Source of the DNA: Methylobacter sp.
GTDB taxonomy: Bacteria > Pseudomonadota > Gammaproteobacteria > Methylococcales > Methylomonadaceae
Reading direction: 5' to 3'
DNA: 64,000 nucleotides
Assembly: GCA_030653175.1 (NCBI GenBank)
Contig: JAURZV010000090.1
Span: forward strand, 58,299 to 122,298
This document shows, one piece after another, positions 20,675 through 30,537 of the stretch. Within the stretch, counting starts at the first letter, position 1. Every line of letters begins with the position of its first letter. The translations under genes and the position numbers were made by a program. The notes beneath the pieces were generated by a model. That model was not told the origin of the DNA. It saw nothing but the letters and a program-made list of their open reading frames with translations, and did not search any database.

Positions 20675-22025
20675 TCAAGCAATGCAAGAAAGTAAGCAGT
20701 TGCTGGTCATCGATGACGATAGCGGCGTTGTCGAGTATTTGACGGAAATGCTCATCACCAGCGGTTATAGGGCAAGCGGTGAAACCGATCCGCAACGCGC
20801 GTTGGAGCGTTTGGAAACCGAGCATTTTGATTTGGTGATCAGCGATGTGGAAATGCCCGGCATGCGCGGTCTGGATTTGATGTCGGCCATTCATGCACGG
20901 AAGCCGGGGCAGTTGATTCTATTGATCACAGCTTTCGGCAGCATTGATCTGGGTGTGCGCAGCTTACAGGCGGGAGCTTGCGGTTTTATAACCAAGCCGT
21001 TTTCCCTAAATGACTTGATAGTCGCCATTGAACGCGCCTTCAGAGACCGGCAAATGCGTAGAGAGATTGTGCGTGTTGTCACGGCCGATCAAGATTTCAT
21101 CCCTAGCGGATTGGTTGCGGAAAGTCCCAAAATGCAAAAAATCCTGCAACTTGCCGGCCGGGCGGCCCAGATCAATTCACCGGTACTGCTGACGGGTGAA
21201 AGCGGTGTCGGCAAGGGCGCTTTGGCGCGCTTTATTCACGAGCATAGCCCGCGCGCTAAAGGCCCATTTCTACAAATCAACTGTGCCGCATTGCCGTTTG
21301 CTTTAGTGGAAAGCGAGTTGTTTGGAGTACGTAAAGGCGCTTACACCGATGCCCGTGAACATCGTCCAGGGTTGTTTGTTGAAGCCGAAGGCGGCACTCT
21401 GTTTCTGGACGAAATTGCGGAAATGCCATTAGCGATTCAACCCAAATTGCTACAAGCACTGGAAACAGGCAAGGTAAGACCCGTAGGAGCCGGTAGCGAA
21501 ATTGCCACCGATGTCCGCATTATCGCCGCCACAAACCAACCTATCGAAAAAGCCTTGCAAAACGGCTTGATGCGCTCAGACCTTTACTATCGGCTCAATG
21601 TGATTCGTTTGGACATTCCGCCCTTGAGAGAACGCCTGCCCGATCTGGAGCACTTGGTAGATCATTTATTGCAAAATGCCCAAACAAAACTGCAAAGACA
21701 AATCCACGGCATATCCGCTGAAGCCATGCGCTGGATTCGCGCTTACCCCTGGCCGGGTAATGTGCGCGAATTGGCTAATATACTGGAGAGAGCGGTTGCT
21801 TTGACCGAGCATGACACGATCCTGCTGGAAGACTTGGCTCAGGCAACCCAGCTACCGGTTGATGGCAGTTTTCCAGGCAACGCCGCAAATCAGTCGATGA
21901 CCTTGGCAGAATTGGAAATCGCCTATATCCGCCGCATTTTGGAAATAACCCAGGGCAACAAGCTGCAAGCGGCTAAAATTTTGGGCATTGACCGAGGCAC
22001 GCTTTATCGGAAGTTGGAAGATTAA
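20661..22025 (+). CDS. Sigma54-dependent response regulator, NtrC family
   Basis: A 454-residue regulator: receiver domain (about 14-130, acidic pocket IDDD, phospho-aspartate in VISDVEMPGM), AAA+ sigma54-interaction domain (Walker A GESGVGKG, about 155-385) and a C-terminal Fis-type helix-turn-helix (LQAAKILGIDRGTLYRKL). The sigma54-contact loop is GAYTDA rather than the canonical GAFTGA, a variant that should be checked for function. It is translated from within the kinase gene (GGAG ten bases before the ATG). The divergent RND operon is the obvious target. Confidence 0.9.
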   Translation: MALINQAMQESKQLLVIDDDSGVVEYLTEMLITSGYRASGETDPQRALERLETEHFDLVISDVEMPGMRGLDLMSAIHARKPGQLILLITAFGSIDLGVRSLQAGACGFITKPFSLNDLIVAIERAFRDRQMRREIVRVVTADQDFIPSGLVAESPKMQKILQLAGRAAQINSPVLLTGESGVGKGALARFIHEHSPRAKGPFLQINCAALPFALVESELFGVRKGAYTDAREHRPGLFVEAEGGTLFLDEIAEMPLAIQPKLLQALETGKVRPVGAGSEIATDVRIIAATNQPIEKALQNGLMRSDLYYRLNVIRLDIPPLRERLPDLEHLVDHLLQNAQTKLQRQIHGISAEAMRWIRAYPWPGNVRELANILERAVALTEHDTILLEDLAQATQLPVDGSFPGNAANQSMTLAELEIAYIRRILEITQGNKLQAAKILGIDRGTLYRKLED

Positions 22026-22056
22026 ACTTAAGGACTGTTTTAAAATGTCCCCTTAT

Positions 22057-24804
22057 TTATTTCTTGCTATTCCCGGCCGCTGCTTTGGGCAGAAACAGGC
22101 GGATGAAAAATTTTTCGATTTCAACCAGGATGAACACGCTTGAGGCGACGGCGGCAATCATTTGCCATGCATGTGCGTCTATATCAACAGTGCCGAATAA
22201 TACTTGCATAGGCTGCCAATAGGTGAAAGCCATTTGGAATACTATTATCAGCAGGATCGCCAGCCACACCAACCGGTTACCGAACAGGCCATGCAGATTG
22301 AGCACGGAATTGTGCAGGTAACGGCTATTGAAGAGATAAAATATTTCAAACATCACCAGCGTATTCACAGTAACCGTCCGTGCCTGTTCAATCGGGGTTC
22401 CCAATGATCGCTCCCAGAGAAACAGGCCGAAAGAGCCGGTTACCATAATGAGCGACACAAACAGAATACGCCAAATCATAAACGCCGAGAGTAATGGCAC
22501 ATCAGGTTTCCTGGGCATGCGGCTCATAATGTTTCGCTCCGGCGGCTCAAAGGCAAGCGTCAGTGATAAAGTAACCGCAGTAATCATGTTCACCCATAAT
22601 ATTTGTACCGGAGTAATAGGCAAGGATTCACCCATGACGATGGCCGCGACGACGATTAACGCTTCACCGCCATTGGTAGGCAAGATATAAATAATCGACT
22701 TAAGCAGGTTGTCGTAAATGCCGCGGCCTTCTTCAACGGCATGGGCTATGGAAGCAAAATTGTCATCGGCCAACACCATTTCGCTGGTTTCCTTGGCGAC
22801 CTCGGTACCCTTTTTACCCATCGCCACGCCCACATCGGCGCGTTTTAATGCCGGTGCATCATTAACGCCGTCGCCGGTCATGGCCACCACATGCCCGTCT
22901 GCTTGCAGTGCAGTCACCAGGCGTAACTTGTTTTCCGGGCTGGTGCGGGCAAAAACATCGACGTTGCGGATGGCGGCTGTCAATTCACTATCGGTCATTC
23001 GATCCAGGTCGGCTCCGCTCAGTACCGAGCCGTCACCGATATTGATCTGTGCGGCAATGGCTGCGGCCGTCGCCGCATGATCGCCGGTAATCATTTTGAC
23101 GCGGATACCGGCGTTCCGGCATTTGAGCACTGCTTTAACGGCTTCGGGGCGCGGCGGGTCAATCATGCCTATAAGACCTAACAAAGTCAGTCCGGTTTCA
23201 ACATCGGCAAAACCAAGTTGCTTCTGCGTGGAAGGTACCGTCTTGAACGCAATCGCAAGCACGCGTTGACCAAGGCCTGCGATTTCATCCATCATGTGAT
23301 GACTATGGGCAACATGAATGGGCACATCTTCGCCATCAATGCGTTGAAGACTGCACATGGCCAGCACCCGCTCGGGAGCGCCTTTGATAAACACAAAGGC
23401 ATGGCCGCTATGGTCGTGATGCAGTGTCGCCATATAGCGATGTTCCGATTCGAACGGAATAATGTCGGTACGCGGCATTTCCTGATTGAGAAAATCAGCA
23501 TCCATTCCGGCTTTGTGCGCCAGGGTGATCAATGCGCCCTCCGTAGGATCGCCGTGTACAATCCAGTTGTCGCCGTAAACAATCCCATTGCCGGATTGTT
23601 GCTCCAATCTAGCGTTATTGCACAGCGCGGCGGCGCGAAGCAACTCATGCAAATGCGGGTGATCTTCTACAGTAGTTGTTTCGCCTGCCAGTTTAAAACC
23701 GCCGTGGGGGTTATAACCGACGCCTTCCACCGTAAACAGTTTGTTATTAACGAACACCGATTTAGCGGTCATTTCGTTACAGGTGAGGGTGCCGGTTTTA
23801 TCGGAACAGATGACGGTCACCGAGCCTAAAGTCTCGACGGCCGGCAAGCGCCGGATAATGGCATTGCGTTTGGCCATGCGTTGCACACCGATAGCCAGGG
23901 TAATGGTCATAATAGCCGGCAAGCCTTCGGGAATGGCGGCCACGGCAAGCCCTACCGCCGACATAAACAACTCTGTCAAAGAAGAGTGCTGAATAGTCCA
24001 GCCATAGGCGAACGTAGCTGAGGCCAGCGTTAAAATAGCCAAGGTCAACCATTTGCTGAAACCGGCAATCTGCCGCAGCAGGGGCGTGGTCAATTGCGGG
24101 ACTGTGCGCAACATGGAACTGATGCGGCCGATTTCGGTAAGGTCACCGGTGGACACCACCATGCCAAGCGCAGTGCCGTAGGTAACCAAAGTGCCCGAGT
24201 AAGCCAGACAGAACCGATCTCCCAATGCGGCTTCGGCACCGACAGCCGCCGTGCTTTTTTCGACGGGTAAAGATTCTCCGGTGAGCATGGATTCATCGGC
24301 ACGCAGATTTTTGACCTGTAAAAGACGTAAATCAGCAGGTACCTTGTCGCCGCTTTCCAGGGTGACAATGTCGCCCGGAACCAGTTGCTCGGCAGGCATG
24401 AGAAAATTCTTGCCATCACGCCGCACCATGGCCTGGAGCGTGAGCATATTACGTATCGCATCCAGGGCTTTTTCCGCCTTGCCTTCCTGAATGAAACCGA
24501 TCAATGCATTGATCAACACCACGCCGACGATGACGCCGCTGTCTACCCAGTGTCCAATGACTGCCGTTACACCGGCGGCAACCAGCAATACATAAATGAG
24601 CACATTGTGAAACTGGCTGAGAAAGCGTTTGAAAGGTCCGCGGCTGGCCGCCGGTGTCAATTTGTTTAAGCCGTATTGCGTCAGTCGCCGCTTTGCCTCT
24701 TGTGAGCTTAAGCCCTGTTCAGTGCTGGCCAAAGCATCGTAAATTGCATCGGCGGAAAGTGCATGCCAGGAACGACTTTCTGATGGATTCTTTTTTTTCA
24801 TCAT
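22057..24804 (-). CDS. Cation-transporting P-type ATPase (P2 type)
   Basis: A 915-residue inner-membrane pump with an N-terminal cation-ATPase domain, TGES actuator loop ([11 protein letters not shown]), membrane motif AIPEGLPAI, phosphorylation site SDKTGTLT near residue 330, hinge [17 protein letters not shown] and a C-terminal six-helix cation-ATPase domain. PEGLP and overall length place it with Ca2+/Na+/Mn2+-type P2 pumps rather than P1B heavy-metal pumps. Start 24804 ([10 protein letters not shown]) follows GAGG at a good distance; the ATG at 24816 would overlap that site. It is convergent with the two-component genes. Confidence 0.88.
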   Translation of the reverse strand: MMKKKNPSESRSWHALSADAIYDALASTEQGLSSQEAKRRLTQYGLNKLTPAASRGPFKRFLSQFHNVLIYVLLVAAGVTAVIGHWVDSGVIVGVVLINALIGFIQEGKAEKALDAIRNMLTLQAMVRRDGKNFLMPAEQLVPGDIVTLESGDKVPADLRLLQVKNLRADESMLTGESLPVEKSTAAVGAEAALGDRFCLAYSGTLVTYGTALGMVVSTGDLTEIGRISSMLRTVPQLTTPLLRQIAGFSKWLTLAILTLASATFAYGWTIQHSSLTELFMSAVGLAVAAIPEGLPAIMTITLAIGVQRMAKRNAIIRRLPAVETLGSVTVICSDKTGTLTCNEMTAKSVFVNNKLFTVEGVGYNPHGGFKLAGETTTVEDHPHLHELLRAAALCNNARLEQQSGNGIVYGDNWIVHGDPTEGALITLAHKAGMDADFLNQEMPRTDIIPFESEHRYMATLHHDHSGHAFVFIKGAPERVLAMCSLQRIDGEDVPIHVAHSHHMMDEIAGLGQRVLAIAFKTVPSTQKQLGFADVETGLTLLGLIGMIDPPRPEAVKAVLKCRNAGIRVKMITGDHAATAAAIAAQINIGDGSVLSGADLDRMTDSELTAAIRNVDVFARTSPENKLRLVTALQADGHVVAMTGDGVNDAPALKRADVGVAMGKKGTEVAKETSEMVLADDNFASIAHAVEEGRGIYDNLLKSIIYILPTNGGEALIVVAAIVMGESLPITPVQILWVNMITAVTLSLTLAFEPPERNIMSRMPRKPDVPLLSAFMIWRILFVSLIMVTGSFGLFLWERSLGTPIEQARTVTVNTLVMFEIFYLFNSRYLHNSVLNLHGLFGNRLVWLAILLIIVFQMAFTYWQPMQVLFGTVDIDAHAWQMIAAVASSVFILVEIEKFFIRLFLPKAAAGNSKK

Positions 24805-25077
24805 TACTGACCTCATTGTGATTGTTAAGCGGATTCAGCTCCAAAGTGCAATTCCGACTCATAGCTCATCGGAGCGAGGCAACGGATCTTAATACTTGAT
24901 GCGGCGTATTGTTGGGATTCCTGACGCTATCCTAACTTGGCTGTTAACTGAAAGCAAAAAAGACCAAGCAGGATACGCTGCGCATTGCAGTTAAACATCC
25001 GAAAGAATTGTAACTATTCAGCCACAGATCAACACAGATTAAACAGATTGCTTTTTACCTGGTTCCCACGCAGCGCA

Positions 25078-25212
25078 TCACTGCCATTAAGTTAAGGATT
25101 TAAACTATTGTGGGCGCGAATTTATTCGCGCGACAGGTATTAAAAATCGCGAATAAATTCGCGCCCACGGCATTCAATCATAACTATTTTCGGCTTAACT
25201 TAATGGCAGTGA
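25078..25212. repeat. Nested inverted-repeat element
   Basis: A perfect 19-bp outer inverted repeat (tcactgccattaagttaag at 25078-25096; complement at 25194-25212) encloses a perfect 21-bp inner one (25110-25130 and 25148-25168, core gcgaatttattcgcg). It lies in the 24805-25386 gap, which contains no supported gene. The nested form resembles a small non-autonomous element, or one repeat inserted in another. Confidence 0.8.
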
Positions 25213-25386
25213 CGCGCCCTGATTCGGCTCTGTTACGGCAGATTTAGTAACGATATAGTGAGCGGATGACTGACCCCCGACAGTTTTGATCTGCGGCATT
25301 GTTGGTTTATGCCGCCCGTGCCGGACTAACGGACGGGGAGCTTAATGTTAACAATGTTACGGCCGACAGTCATGGACACGGAAACA

Positions 25387-25707
25387 TTAATCCCAACGAT
25401 TGTCTCTGACCTGCACCTTGCCGTTTTCGATTCTGACCGGAAAGCAGTCGATGTTTTCATAGGCGGGCGGAGATTTTACTTCGCCGGTTTTCACGCAAAA
25501 CCGTGCGCCGTGGCGGGGACAGATAATCTCATCGCCTTCCAGCCTGCCGCTGGCAATTTCGGCTCCATCGTGGGTACAGACATCTTCAATCGCATAAAAT
25601 TTGTCGTCAATTTTAAAGATGGCGACATCCGTCCCGTCGACATCTATTACAATGTTCTCGCCGTTTGCTAAAGCATTTTCATCTACTGCATCTATCCAGT
25701 CTGACAT
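25387..25707 (-). CDS. Rieske [2Fe-2S] ferredoxin
   Basis: A 106-residue soluble protein with the two Rieske cluster motifs CTHDGA (residues about 44-49) and CPRHGARF (about 63-70), as in ferredoxin components of ring-hydroxylating dioxygenases. The start at 25707 (MSDWIDAV) is chosen because upstream in-frame codons read through a dispersed repeat (SLSKHEWL). Similar Rieske proteins are often encoded near suf operons; here rsmJ lies between it and sufU on the same strand. Partner enzyme unknown. Confidence 0.87.
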   Translation of the reverse strand: MSDWIDAVDENALANGENIVIDVDGTDVAIFKIDDKFYAIEDVCTHDGAEIASGRLEGDEIICPRHGARFCVKTGEVKSPPAYENIDCFPVRIENGKVQVRDNRWD

Positions 25708-25861
25708 TTTTTTACCATTATCGTTGGGTTTTAAAACGGGCGACCGACCAGCCCGATCAAAATGAATCTGGCTAAGCCATTCATGCTTGGACAGGCTCAG
25801 CACGGACGGCTTAAGCCAACAGTATTGCCTGCCTTTTAGCCTTTTAGCCTTTAGCCTTGCA

Positions 25862-26662
25862 TCAACCTTTCAAATAAACATCATATCGCAACAACTTACC
25901 CTGAAAACTTTGACTAGGCTTGCCGCCCAAAGGTTCTGCGTAATCGGGGCTTTTTACCACAACTCGCTTTCCGGCTGCGTTTAAAGCGGCCTCAAAAAGC
26001 TGCTCCTTATCCTGATCATCGCCCAGTAAATCGCGCAGCACCATCATTGATTTTTTGGCTAATGCGGATTTTTTGCGTTTGGGCGGAAACATCGGATCAA
26101 GATAAATGCAATCCGGCTGAACTTCCAAATCGGCTAACAGATCGATGGCATTGCCCTGTATCAATCGGGGAGGTTCAAGATTAAGTCGCTGCATCCAGTC
26201 TTGTTGCGCCAACCGTGCAAAGCCGTCGGTCAGCAATTCCGCCATGACAGGCGAACGTTCGATACACAGCAGATCGTAGCCCATGCGAAAGATATGCAGG
26301 CTGTCCTGGCCCCAGCCGGTAGTGGCATCGACAACGGTTCTGGTTTTGCGCCCTAGCGCCCGAGCCAAAGCGCCGTCTTTGGGCGCAGGCCATGATCGTT
26401 GCTCACCGTTGCGCGGCTCTATGTCGACAGCCAAGCCGCCTTTTTGTAGGTGCGACCGGCCGGTCGCACCTACGGTGTCGAGCAGTTTTAAACAGCCGTC
26501 GCGCCAGCTTAAAAAGAAGTCTTCCTGACTATCGTTATTAAGCGGTTGATACAAAGGAACACCCAATCTTTCCGCAAGTTGTTGGAACGGCAGACTATCA
26601 CCCTGGCCTTGATAAAGCACGGCCAGTTTTCCGATATATTGCTGTGAAGTTTTCGTGGTCAT
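25862..26662 (-). CDS. rsmJ: 16S rRNA (guanine1516-N2)-methyltransferase RsmJ
   Basis: A 266-residue SAM-dependent methyltransferase. The SAM motif is VVDATTGWGQDSLHIFRMGY; catalytic-region YLDPMFPPKRKKSALAKK is characteristic of RsmJ, as is the C-terminal VVVKSPDYAEPL. Residues around 65-75 (VGATGRSHLQ) are encoded by a perfect palindrome that appears to be a repeat inserted in frame; bacterial relatives lack this segment as far as I recall. Confidence 0.9.
   Translation of the reverse strand: MTTKTSQQYIGKLAVLYQGQGDSLPFQQLAERLGVPLYQPLNNDSQEDFFLSWRDGCLKLLDTVGATGRSHLQKGGLAVDIEPRNGEQRSWPAPKDGALARALGRKTRTVVDATTGWGQDSLHIFRMGYDLLCIERSPVMAELLTDGFARLAQQDWMQRLNLEPPRLIQGNAIDLLADLEVQPDCIYLDPMFPPKRKKSALAKKSMMVLRDLLGDDQDKEQLFEAALNAAGKRVVVKSPDYAEPLGGKPSQSFQGKLLRYDVYLKG
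26446..26473. repeat. Perfect 28-bp palindrome inside rsmJ
   Basis: Left arm gtaggtgcgaccgg (26446-26459) is followed with no loop by its exact complement (26460-26473). It lies within the rsmJ coding frame and encodes VGATGRSHL on the minus strand without disrupting it. The form is that of a REP-type palindrome. Confidence 0.8.
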
Positions 26663-26679
26663 GGCTTAAATTAGCCACG

Positions 26680-26870
26680 AAGAACATCGAGAAAAAACTT
26701 CGTGTTCTCGGCAATTGCTCCTGCATTGCTCTACCTCCTGTAAGTAGTTGAGCAAAAGTTTTCTAACATTAGTGGGAGCGGCTTTATCCGCGATTATAGC
26801 GGCTAAAGCCGCTCCCACAAATACCAATAATGTTAAGAAACTTATGAACACCTACTTATCCATGCAGTCG
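26680..26870. repeat. Repeat cluster between rsmJ and sufU
   Basis: Three repeat types without a gene: a cacgaa/ttcgtg tract near 26680-26706, a 28-base phrase at 26709-26736 found again in inverted orientation at 61544-61571, and a hairpin at 26774-26820 (gtgggagcggcttta ... taaagccgctcccac). Confidence 0.75.
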
Positions 26871-26915
26871 TTCGTTCTTCGTGGTGAAATATCACTCTGT
26901 AGAAATGGATTTTTG

Positions 26916-27344
26916 TTAGTTTTTCAACGCTGCATCCAGCGTGTGCCAGGCCAATGTCGCACATTTAACCCGCGCCGGATATTCACGCACACCGGCCAAT
27001 ACCGCCAGTTTGCCAACCGCCTCAAGATTAATCTGCTCATCCTTGCCGGTGGTCATTTCATGAAACTTTTTAAACAGGTCTTCGGCTTCCTGTTCGGTTT
27101 TGCCTTTGACTATCTCGGTCATTAACGAAACCGAGGCCGTCGAAATGGCACAACCTGAACCTTGAAAACTGGCATCGGTAATCCTATCGCCATCCATTTT
27201 CAAATATAAGGTCAAACGGTCGCCACACAGCGGATTAAAGCCTTCCACTTTTCGGTCGGCATTTTCCATGACTCGGAAATTGCGCGGGTTGCGGTTGTGG
27301 TCGAATATAACCTCTTGATAGAGGTCGCGTAAATCATCAAACAT
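26916..27344 (-). CDS. sufU: Fe-S scaffold / sulfur-transfer protein SufU
   Basis: A 142-residue IscU/SufU fold protein with three conserved cysteines in NPLCGD, GSGCAIS and RVKCATL. Insertions of the SufU type around KGKTEQEAEDLFKKFHEM distinguish it from IscU. It overlaps the sufS stop by one base (TAATG), consistent with its role as zinc-dependent sulfur acceptor of SufS. It is the last suf gene of the operon. Confidence 0.9.
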   Translation of the reverse strand: MFDDLRDLYQEVIFDHNRNPRNFRVMENADRKVEGFNPLCGDRLTLYLKMDGDRITDASFQGSGCAISTASVSLMTEIVKGKTEQEAEDLFKKFHEMTTGKDEQINLEAVGKLAVLAGVREYPARVKCATLAWHTLDAALKN

Positions 27345-28567
27345 TAGCCGAATACCTCAATCAAGGACTCTATGCCTTTCATTAAAACATCAATTTCTTC
27401 TTTGGTGTTATACATTGCAAACGACGCTCTTGCTGTAGCCGGGACTTCAAAAAAGTCCATAACCGGCATCGCGCAATGGTGCCCTGCCCTTATGGCAATA
27501 CCTAAGCTGTCAAGCATGGTGCCAATATCGTGCGGATGTATTTTATCCAGCACAAAAGACAAAATTGCGCCTTTATGCTCAGCCTCGCCAATAATTCTAA
27601 GCCCTTTAATTTGTTTGGCTTTTGCAGTGGCGTAATCAAGCAACTCGGTTTCGTAAGCGGCAATATTATCCATGCCGATTGCATTCAGGTAATCGATAGC
27701 CGCACCCAAACCCACTACATCGGCAATGTTGGGTGTGCCCGCTTCAAACTTGTAGGGCAACACATTATATTCGGTTTCTTCGAAAGTCACTTTACGGATC
27801 ATATCGCCGCCGCCCTGATACGGAGGCATGGCTTCCAGCAACGCCTGCTTGCCGTAAAGCACGCCTATGCCTGAAGGCGCATAAAGCTTATGACCTGAAA
27901 AAACATAAAAATCGCAATCCAGGTCCTGCACGTCCACCGCCATGTGCGGAATAGCCTGGGCGCCATCCAGCAATACCGGAATGCCTTTGGCATGAGCCGC
28001 TGCAATGATCTGTTTAACCGGATTAATCGTACCCAAGGCGTTGGACATATGCACGACTGAAACCAGCCTGGTTTTATCGCTGATCAGTTTCTCAAACTCA
28101 TCATAAATCAATTCACCTTGCAGATTAATCGGTGCAACTTTTAAGATTGCGCCGGTTTGCTCGCAGAGCATTTGCCAGGGCACGATATTGGAATGATGTT
28201 CCATGGCGGTAATTAAAATCTCATCACCGGCTTTGATATTGGCCTTGCCGTAAGTCTGTGCGACCAGATTGATGGCTTCCGTAGCGCCTCTGACAAAAAT
28301 AATCTCTTTTTCGCTGGCGGCATTAATAAAGTCTTTAACCTTGGTGCGTGCGCCTTCAAACTTAGCGGTGGAACGCACGCTTAAAGTATGTACGCCGCGA
28401 TGTACATTGGCGTAATCATGACTATACAAATGCACGATGCTGTCGATAACCGCCTGCGGTTTTTGACAAGAGGCCGCGTTATCCAGGTAAACCAGCGGCT
28501 TGTTGCGTATTTTTTCTGCCAATATGGGGAAGTCGGCGCGGATTTTTTCTACGGGAAAGTTTGTCAT
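27344..28567 (-). CDS. sufS: Cysteine desulfurase SufS
   Basis: A 407-residue PLP enzyme that liberates sulfur from cysteine for cluster assembly. The PLP lysine lies in FSGHKLYAPSGIGVLYGK and the catalytic cysteine in IRAGHHCAMP. It is followed directly by sufU but separated from sufD by 644 bases carrying an antisense uma2 gene, so it may need its own promoter. Confidence 0.93.
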   Translation of the reverse strand: MTNFPVEKIRADFPILAEKIRNKPLVYLDNAASCQKPQAVIDSIVHLYSHDYANVHRGVHTLSVRSTAKFEGARTKVKDFINAASEKEIIFVRGATEAINLVAQTYGKANIKAGDEILITAMEHHSNIVPWQMLCEQTGAILKVAPINLQGELIYDEFEKLISDKTRLVSVVHMSNALGTINPVKQIIAAAHAKGIPVLLDGAQAIPHMAVDVQDLDCDFYVFSGHKLYAPSGIGVLYGKQALLEAMPPYQGGGDMIRKVTFEETEYNVLPYKFEAGTPNIADVVGLGAAIDYLNAIGMDNIAAYETELLDYATAKAKQIKGLRIIGEAEHKGAILSFVLDKIHPHDIGTMLDSLGIAIRAGHHCAMPVMDFFEVPATARASFAMYNTKEEIDVLMKGIESLIEVFG

Positions 28568-28656
28568 AATTTTGTCTGTTTATATTTTGACGTGTTGCTT
28601 ATTGACTAGCGACATATTATATTCACTTTTGATTCTAATTTGGTTTGATTGCACTT

Positions 28657-29217
28657 ATGGCTACTGTTAATCCTACAAAACACCTAACCAACCTCGATGA
28701 ATGGCACAGATTGGGCGAAGCTAATATTTTTCCGCCTGGAAGTCGGCTTGAACTTATCAATGGAGAAATATTGGAAATGGCACCTATCGGCTTTAATCAT
28801 TCAGGTCACTTAAATCGTATCAATAAGCTATTCTCAAAACTAATGCCTGATGACATTATCCCCAGCATACAAAACCCGCTCCAACTCGGTGACCTTTCAG
28901 AGCCCGAACCCGACTTTATGCTGCTAAAGCCGAATGATGATTTTTATTGCTCCCGTCACCCTATTGCTAGCGATGTTTTGTTGCTGATCGAAGTCGCCGA
29001 CAGTTCGCTCAGTTTCGACCAAAACCAGAAACTGCGTTTGTATGCGCTGCACGGCGTGCCCGAATACTGGCTGATGAACCTGATCGACTCCTGCCTTGAA
29101 GTATACCGCCAACCGCATGGTGATTGTTATGGCGAAAAAACCACGTTGCGCATCGGCGATACCGTCACCTTGTCTCAACTAGACCAAATCACTATCAACA
29201 TTGCCGATATTTTATAG
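28657..29217 (+). CDS. Uma2 family (DUF820) restriction-endonuclease-fold protein
   Basis: A 186-residue protein with the Uma2 layout: RLELINGEILEMAPIGFNH, then PEPDFMLL, then LLIEVADSSLSFD...K, giving the PD-(D/E)xK-like acidic and lysine residues. Uma2 proteins are abundant in cyanobacteria and mobile regions; their role is unproven. It lies opposite to the suf genes and its 3' end overlaps the 3' end of sufD by six bases. ATG at 28657 is preferred over a TTG at 28645. Confidence 0.82.
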   Translation: MATVNPTKHLTNLDEWHRLGEANIFPPGSRLELINGEILEMAPIGFNHSGHLNRINKLFSKLMPDDIIPSIQNPLQLGDLSEPEPDFMLLKPNDDFYCSRHPIASDVLLLIEVADSSLSFDQNQKLRLYALHGVPEYWLMNLIDSCLEVYRQPHGDCYGEKTTLRIGDTVTLSQLDQITINIADIL

Positions 29218-30537
29218 CCATTCCTTGTTCACGCCTTGCTGCGGGAAGCGCGCCAGTACTTGCTCCAAAACCCTGTCGTGCAAGCTTTTAATCTTGATCT
29301 TATCGACCATCTCGTTGGCAAACGCAAACGTCAACATGTTACGCGCCGTTTCTTCATCAACGCAGCGTGATTGCAGGTAGAAAATGGATTTTTCATCCAA
29401 CTGCCCGACCGTCACGCCATGCCCGCATTTTACGTCATCGGCATAAATTTCCAGCTGCGGCTTGGTATCCACTTCGGCATCATCCGATAACAGCAGGTTG
29501 CGGTTATTCATTTGCGAATCGGTTTTCTGCGCGTCAACAGCCACAATCACCCTGCCCTGAAACACGCCTCTGGCCCTGTCGTCCAGCACGCCTTTGTACA
29601 GCTCGCGGCTGATTGCATAGGGTTTCAAGTGATTAATGCGGGTATGGTTGTCGATATGCTGGCGCTTTACGCCCAAATACAAACCATTCAGTTCGCACTC
29701 CGAGGCATGATCCAGATCAACATGTATATCACTGCGCGCCAGCAAGCCGCCAAAGGCGAAATTGTGATGAGTAAACCGGGCATCTCGAGCCTGTTTAATG
29801 TAGCTGCCGCCAAAATGATAGGCTTTGTCAGACTCGCTTTGCATTTTATACAACGTCACATCGGCGTTAGAACCAACAAAAACTTCGGTGACTGCGGCTG
29901 TTAAATAAGCGTTAGCCGCGCCGACAAAAGTCTCTATCACCTTAACTTCGGCCATTTCGTCGGCAATAATGATATTGCGGGTTGTAGCCATTGCGTCAGC
30001 GCCGGTCACAATATGCAGCAACTGTATCGGTTTGTCTAAAACCAGCTTGGCCGGTACATGCACAAACAGGCCGTCGGTAAACCATGCGGTATTGAAAGCA
30101 ATGAAGCTATGCTCTGATTGATCGGCAGCTGCGCCTAAATATTTTTCCAGTTTGGCCGGCTGTTTTGCCAACGCATCAGCCATGCTCATCACCGAAACGG
30201 CATCGGGCAGTCCTTCCAAGACCGAAAGCTCTGCCGAAAAATGGCCGTTCACTAAAACCACAACCCAAGCATCTTGCAATTGGTACGATTGTAGGGGCGT
30301 GTGGCACACGCCCGTGTTGTCGCCCTTCCCCATTACAGGAGCAAACAGTTTCTTCTCAATGCCGGACACATTGGTATAACGCCATTCTTCTTCACGCGGC
30401 GATGGAAAGCCGTACGCTGAAAATGCCATCAATGCCTTAGCCCTTAACGCCTTCAACCAAGGCAATGCTTGCCCCGGCAATACTGGAGCTATCGTTTGAT
30501 ATTCAGCCGCATAACGGCTTGCTGTTGCCGTATTCAT
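29212..30537 (-). CDS. sufD: Fe-S assembly scaffold protein SufD
   Basis: A 441-residue SufBD-fold protein; the C-terminal beta-helix carries KCGHGVTVGQLDEKSIFYLQSRC, typical of SufD. It partners SufB and SufC in the SufBC2D scaffold. Its start overlaps the sufC stop by one base. Residues about 95-100 fall in a palindrome-like stretch (ggggcgtgtggcacacgcccg, near 30294-30315), perhaps another tolerated repeat. Confidence 0.92.
   Translation of the reverse strand: MNTATASRYAAEYQTIAPVLPGQALPWLKALRAKALMAFSAYGFPSPREEEWRYTNVSGIEKKLFAPVMGKGDNTGVCHTPLQSYQLQDAWVVVLVNGHFSAELSVLEGLPDAVSVMSMADALAKQPAKLEKYLGAAADQSEHSFIAFNTAWFTDGLFVHVPAKLVLDKPIQLLHIVTGADAMATTRNIIIADEMAEVKVIETFVGAANAYLTAAVTEVFVGSNADVTLYKMQSESDKAYHFGGSYIKQARDARFTHHNFAFGGLLARSDIHVDLDHASECELNGLYLGVKRQHIDNHTRINHLKPYAISRELYKGVLDDRARGVFQGRVIVAVDAQKTDSQMNNRNLLLSDDAEVDTKPQLEIYADDVKCGHGVTVGQLDEKSIFYLQSRCVDEETARNMLTFAFANEMVDKIKIKSLHDRVLEQVLARFPQQGVNKEWL

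Noticed and set aside
25776..25803. Upstream extension of the Rieske protein (MLSLSKHEWL...)
   Set aside because: The extension is read from a dispersed repeat also seen near 10.74-10.79 kb.
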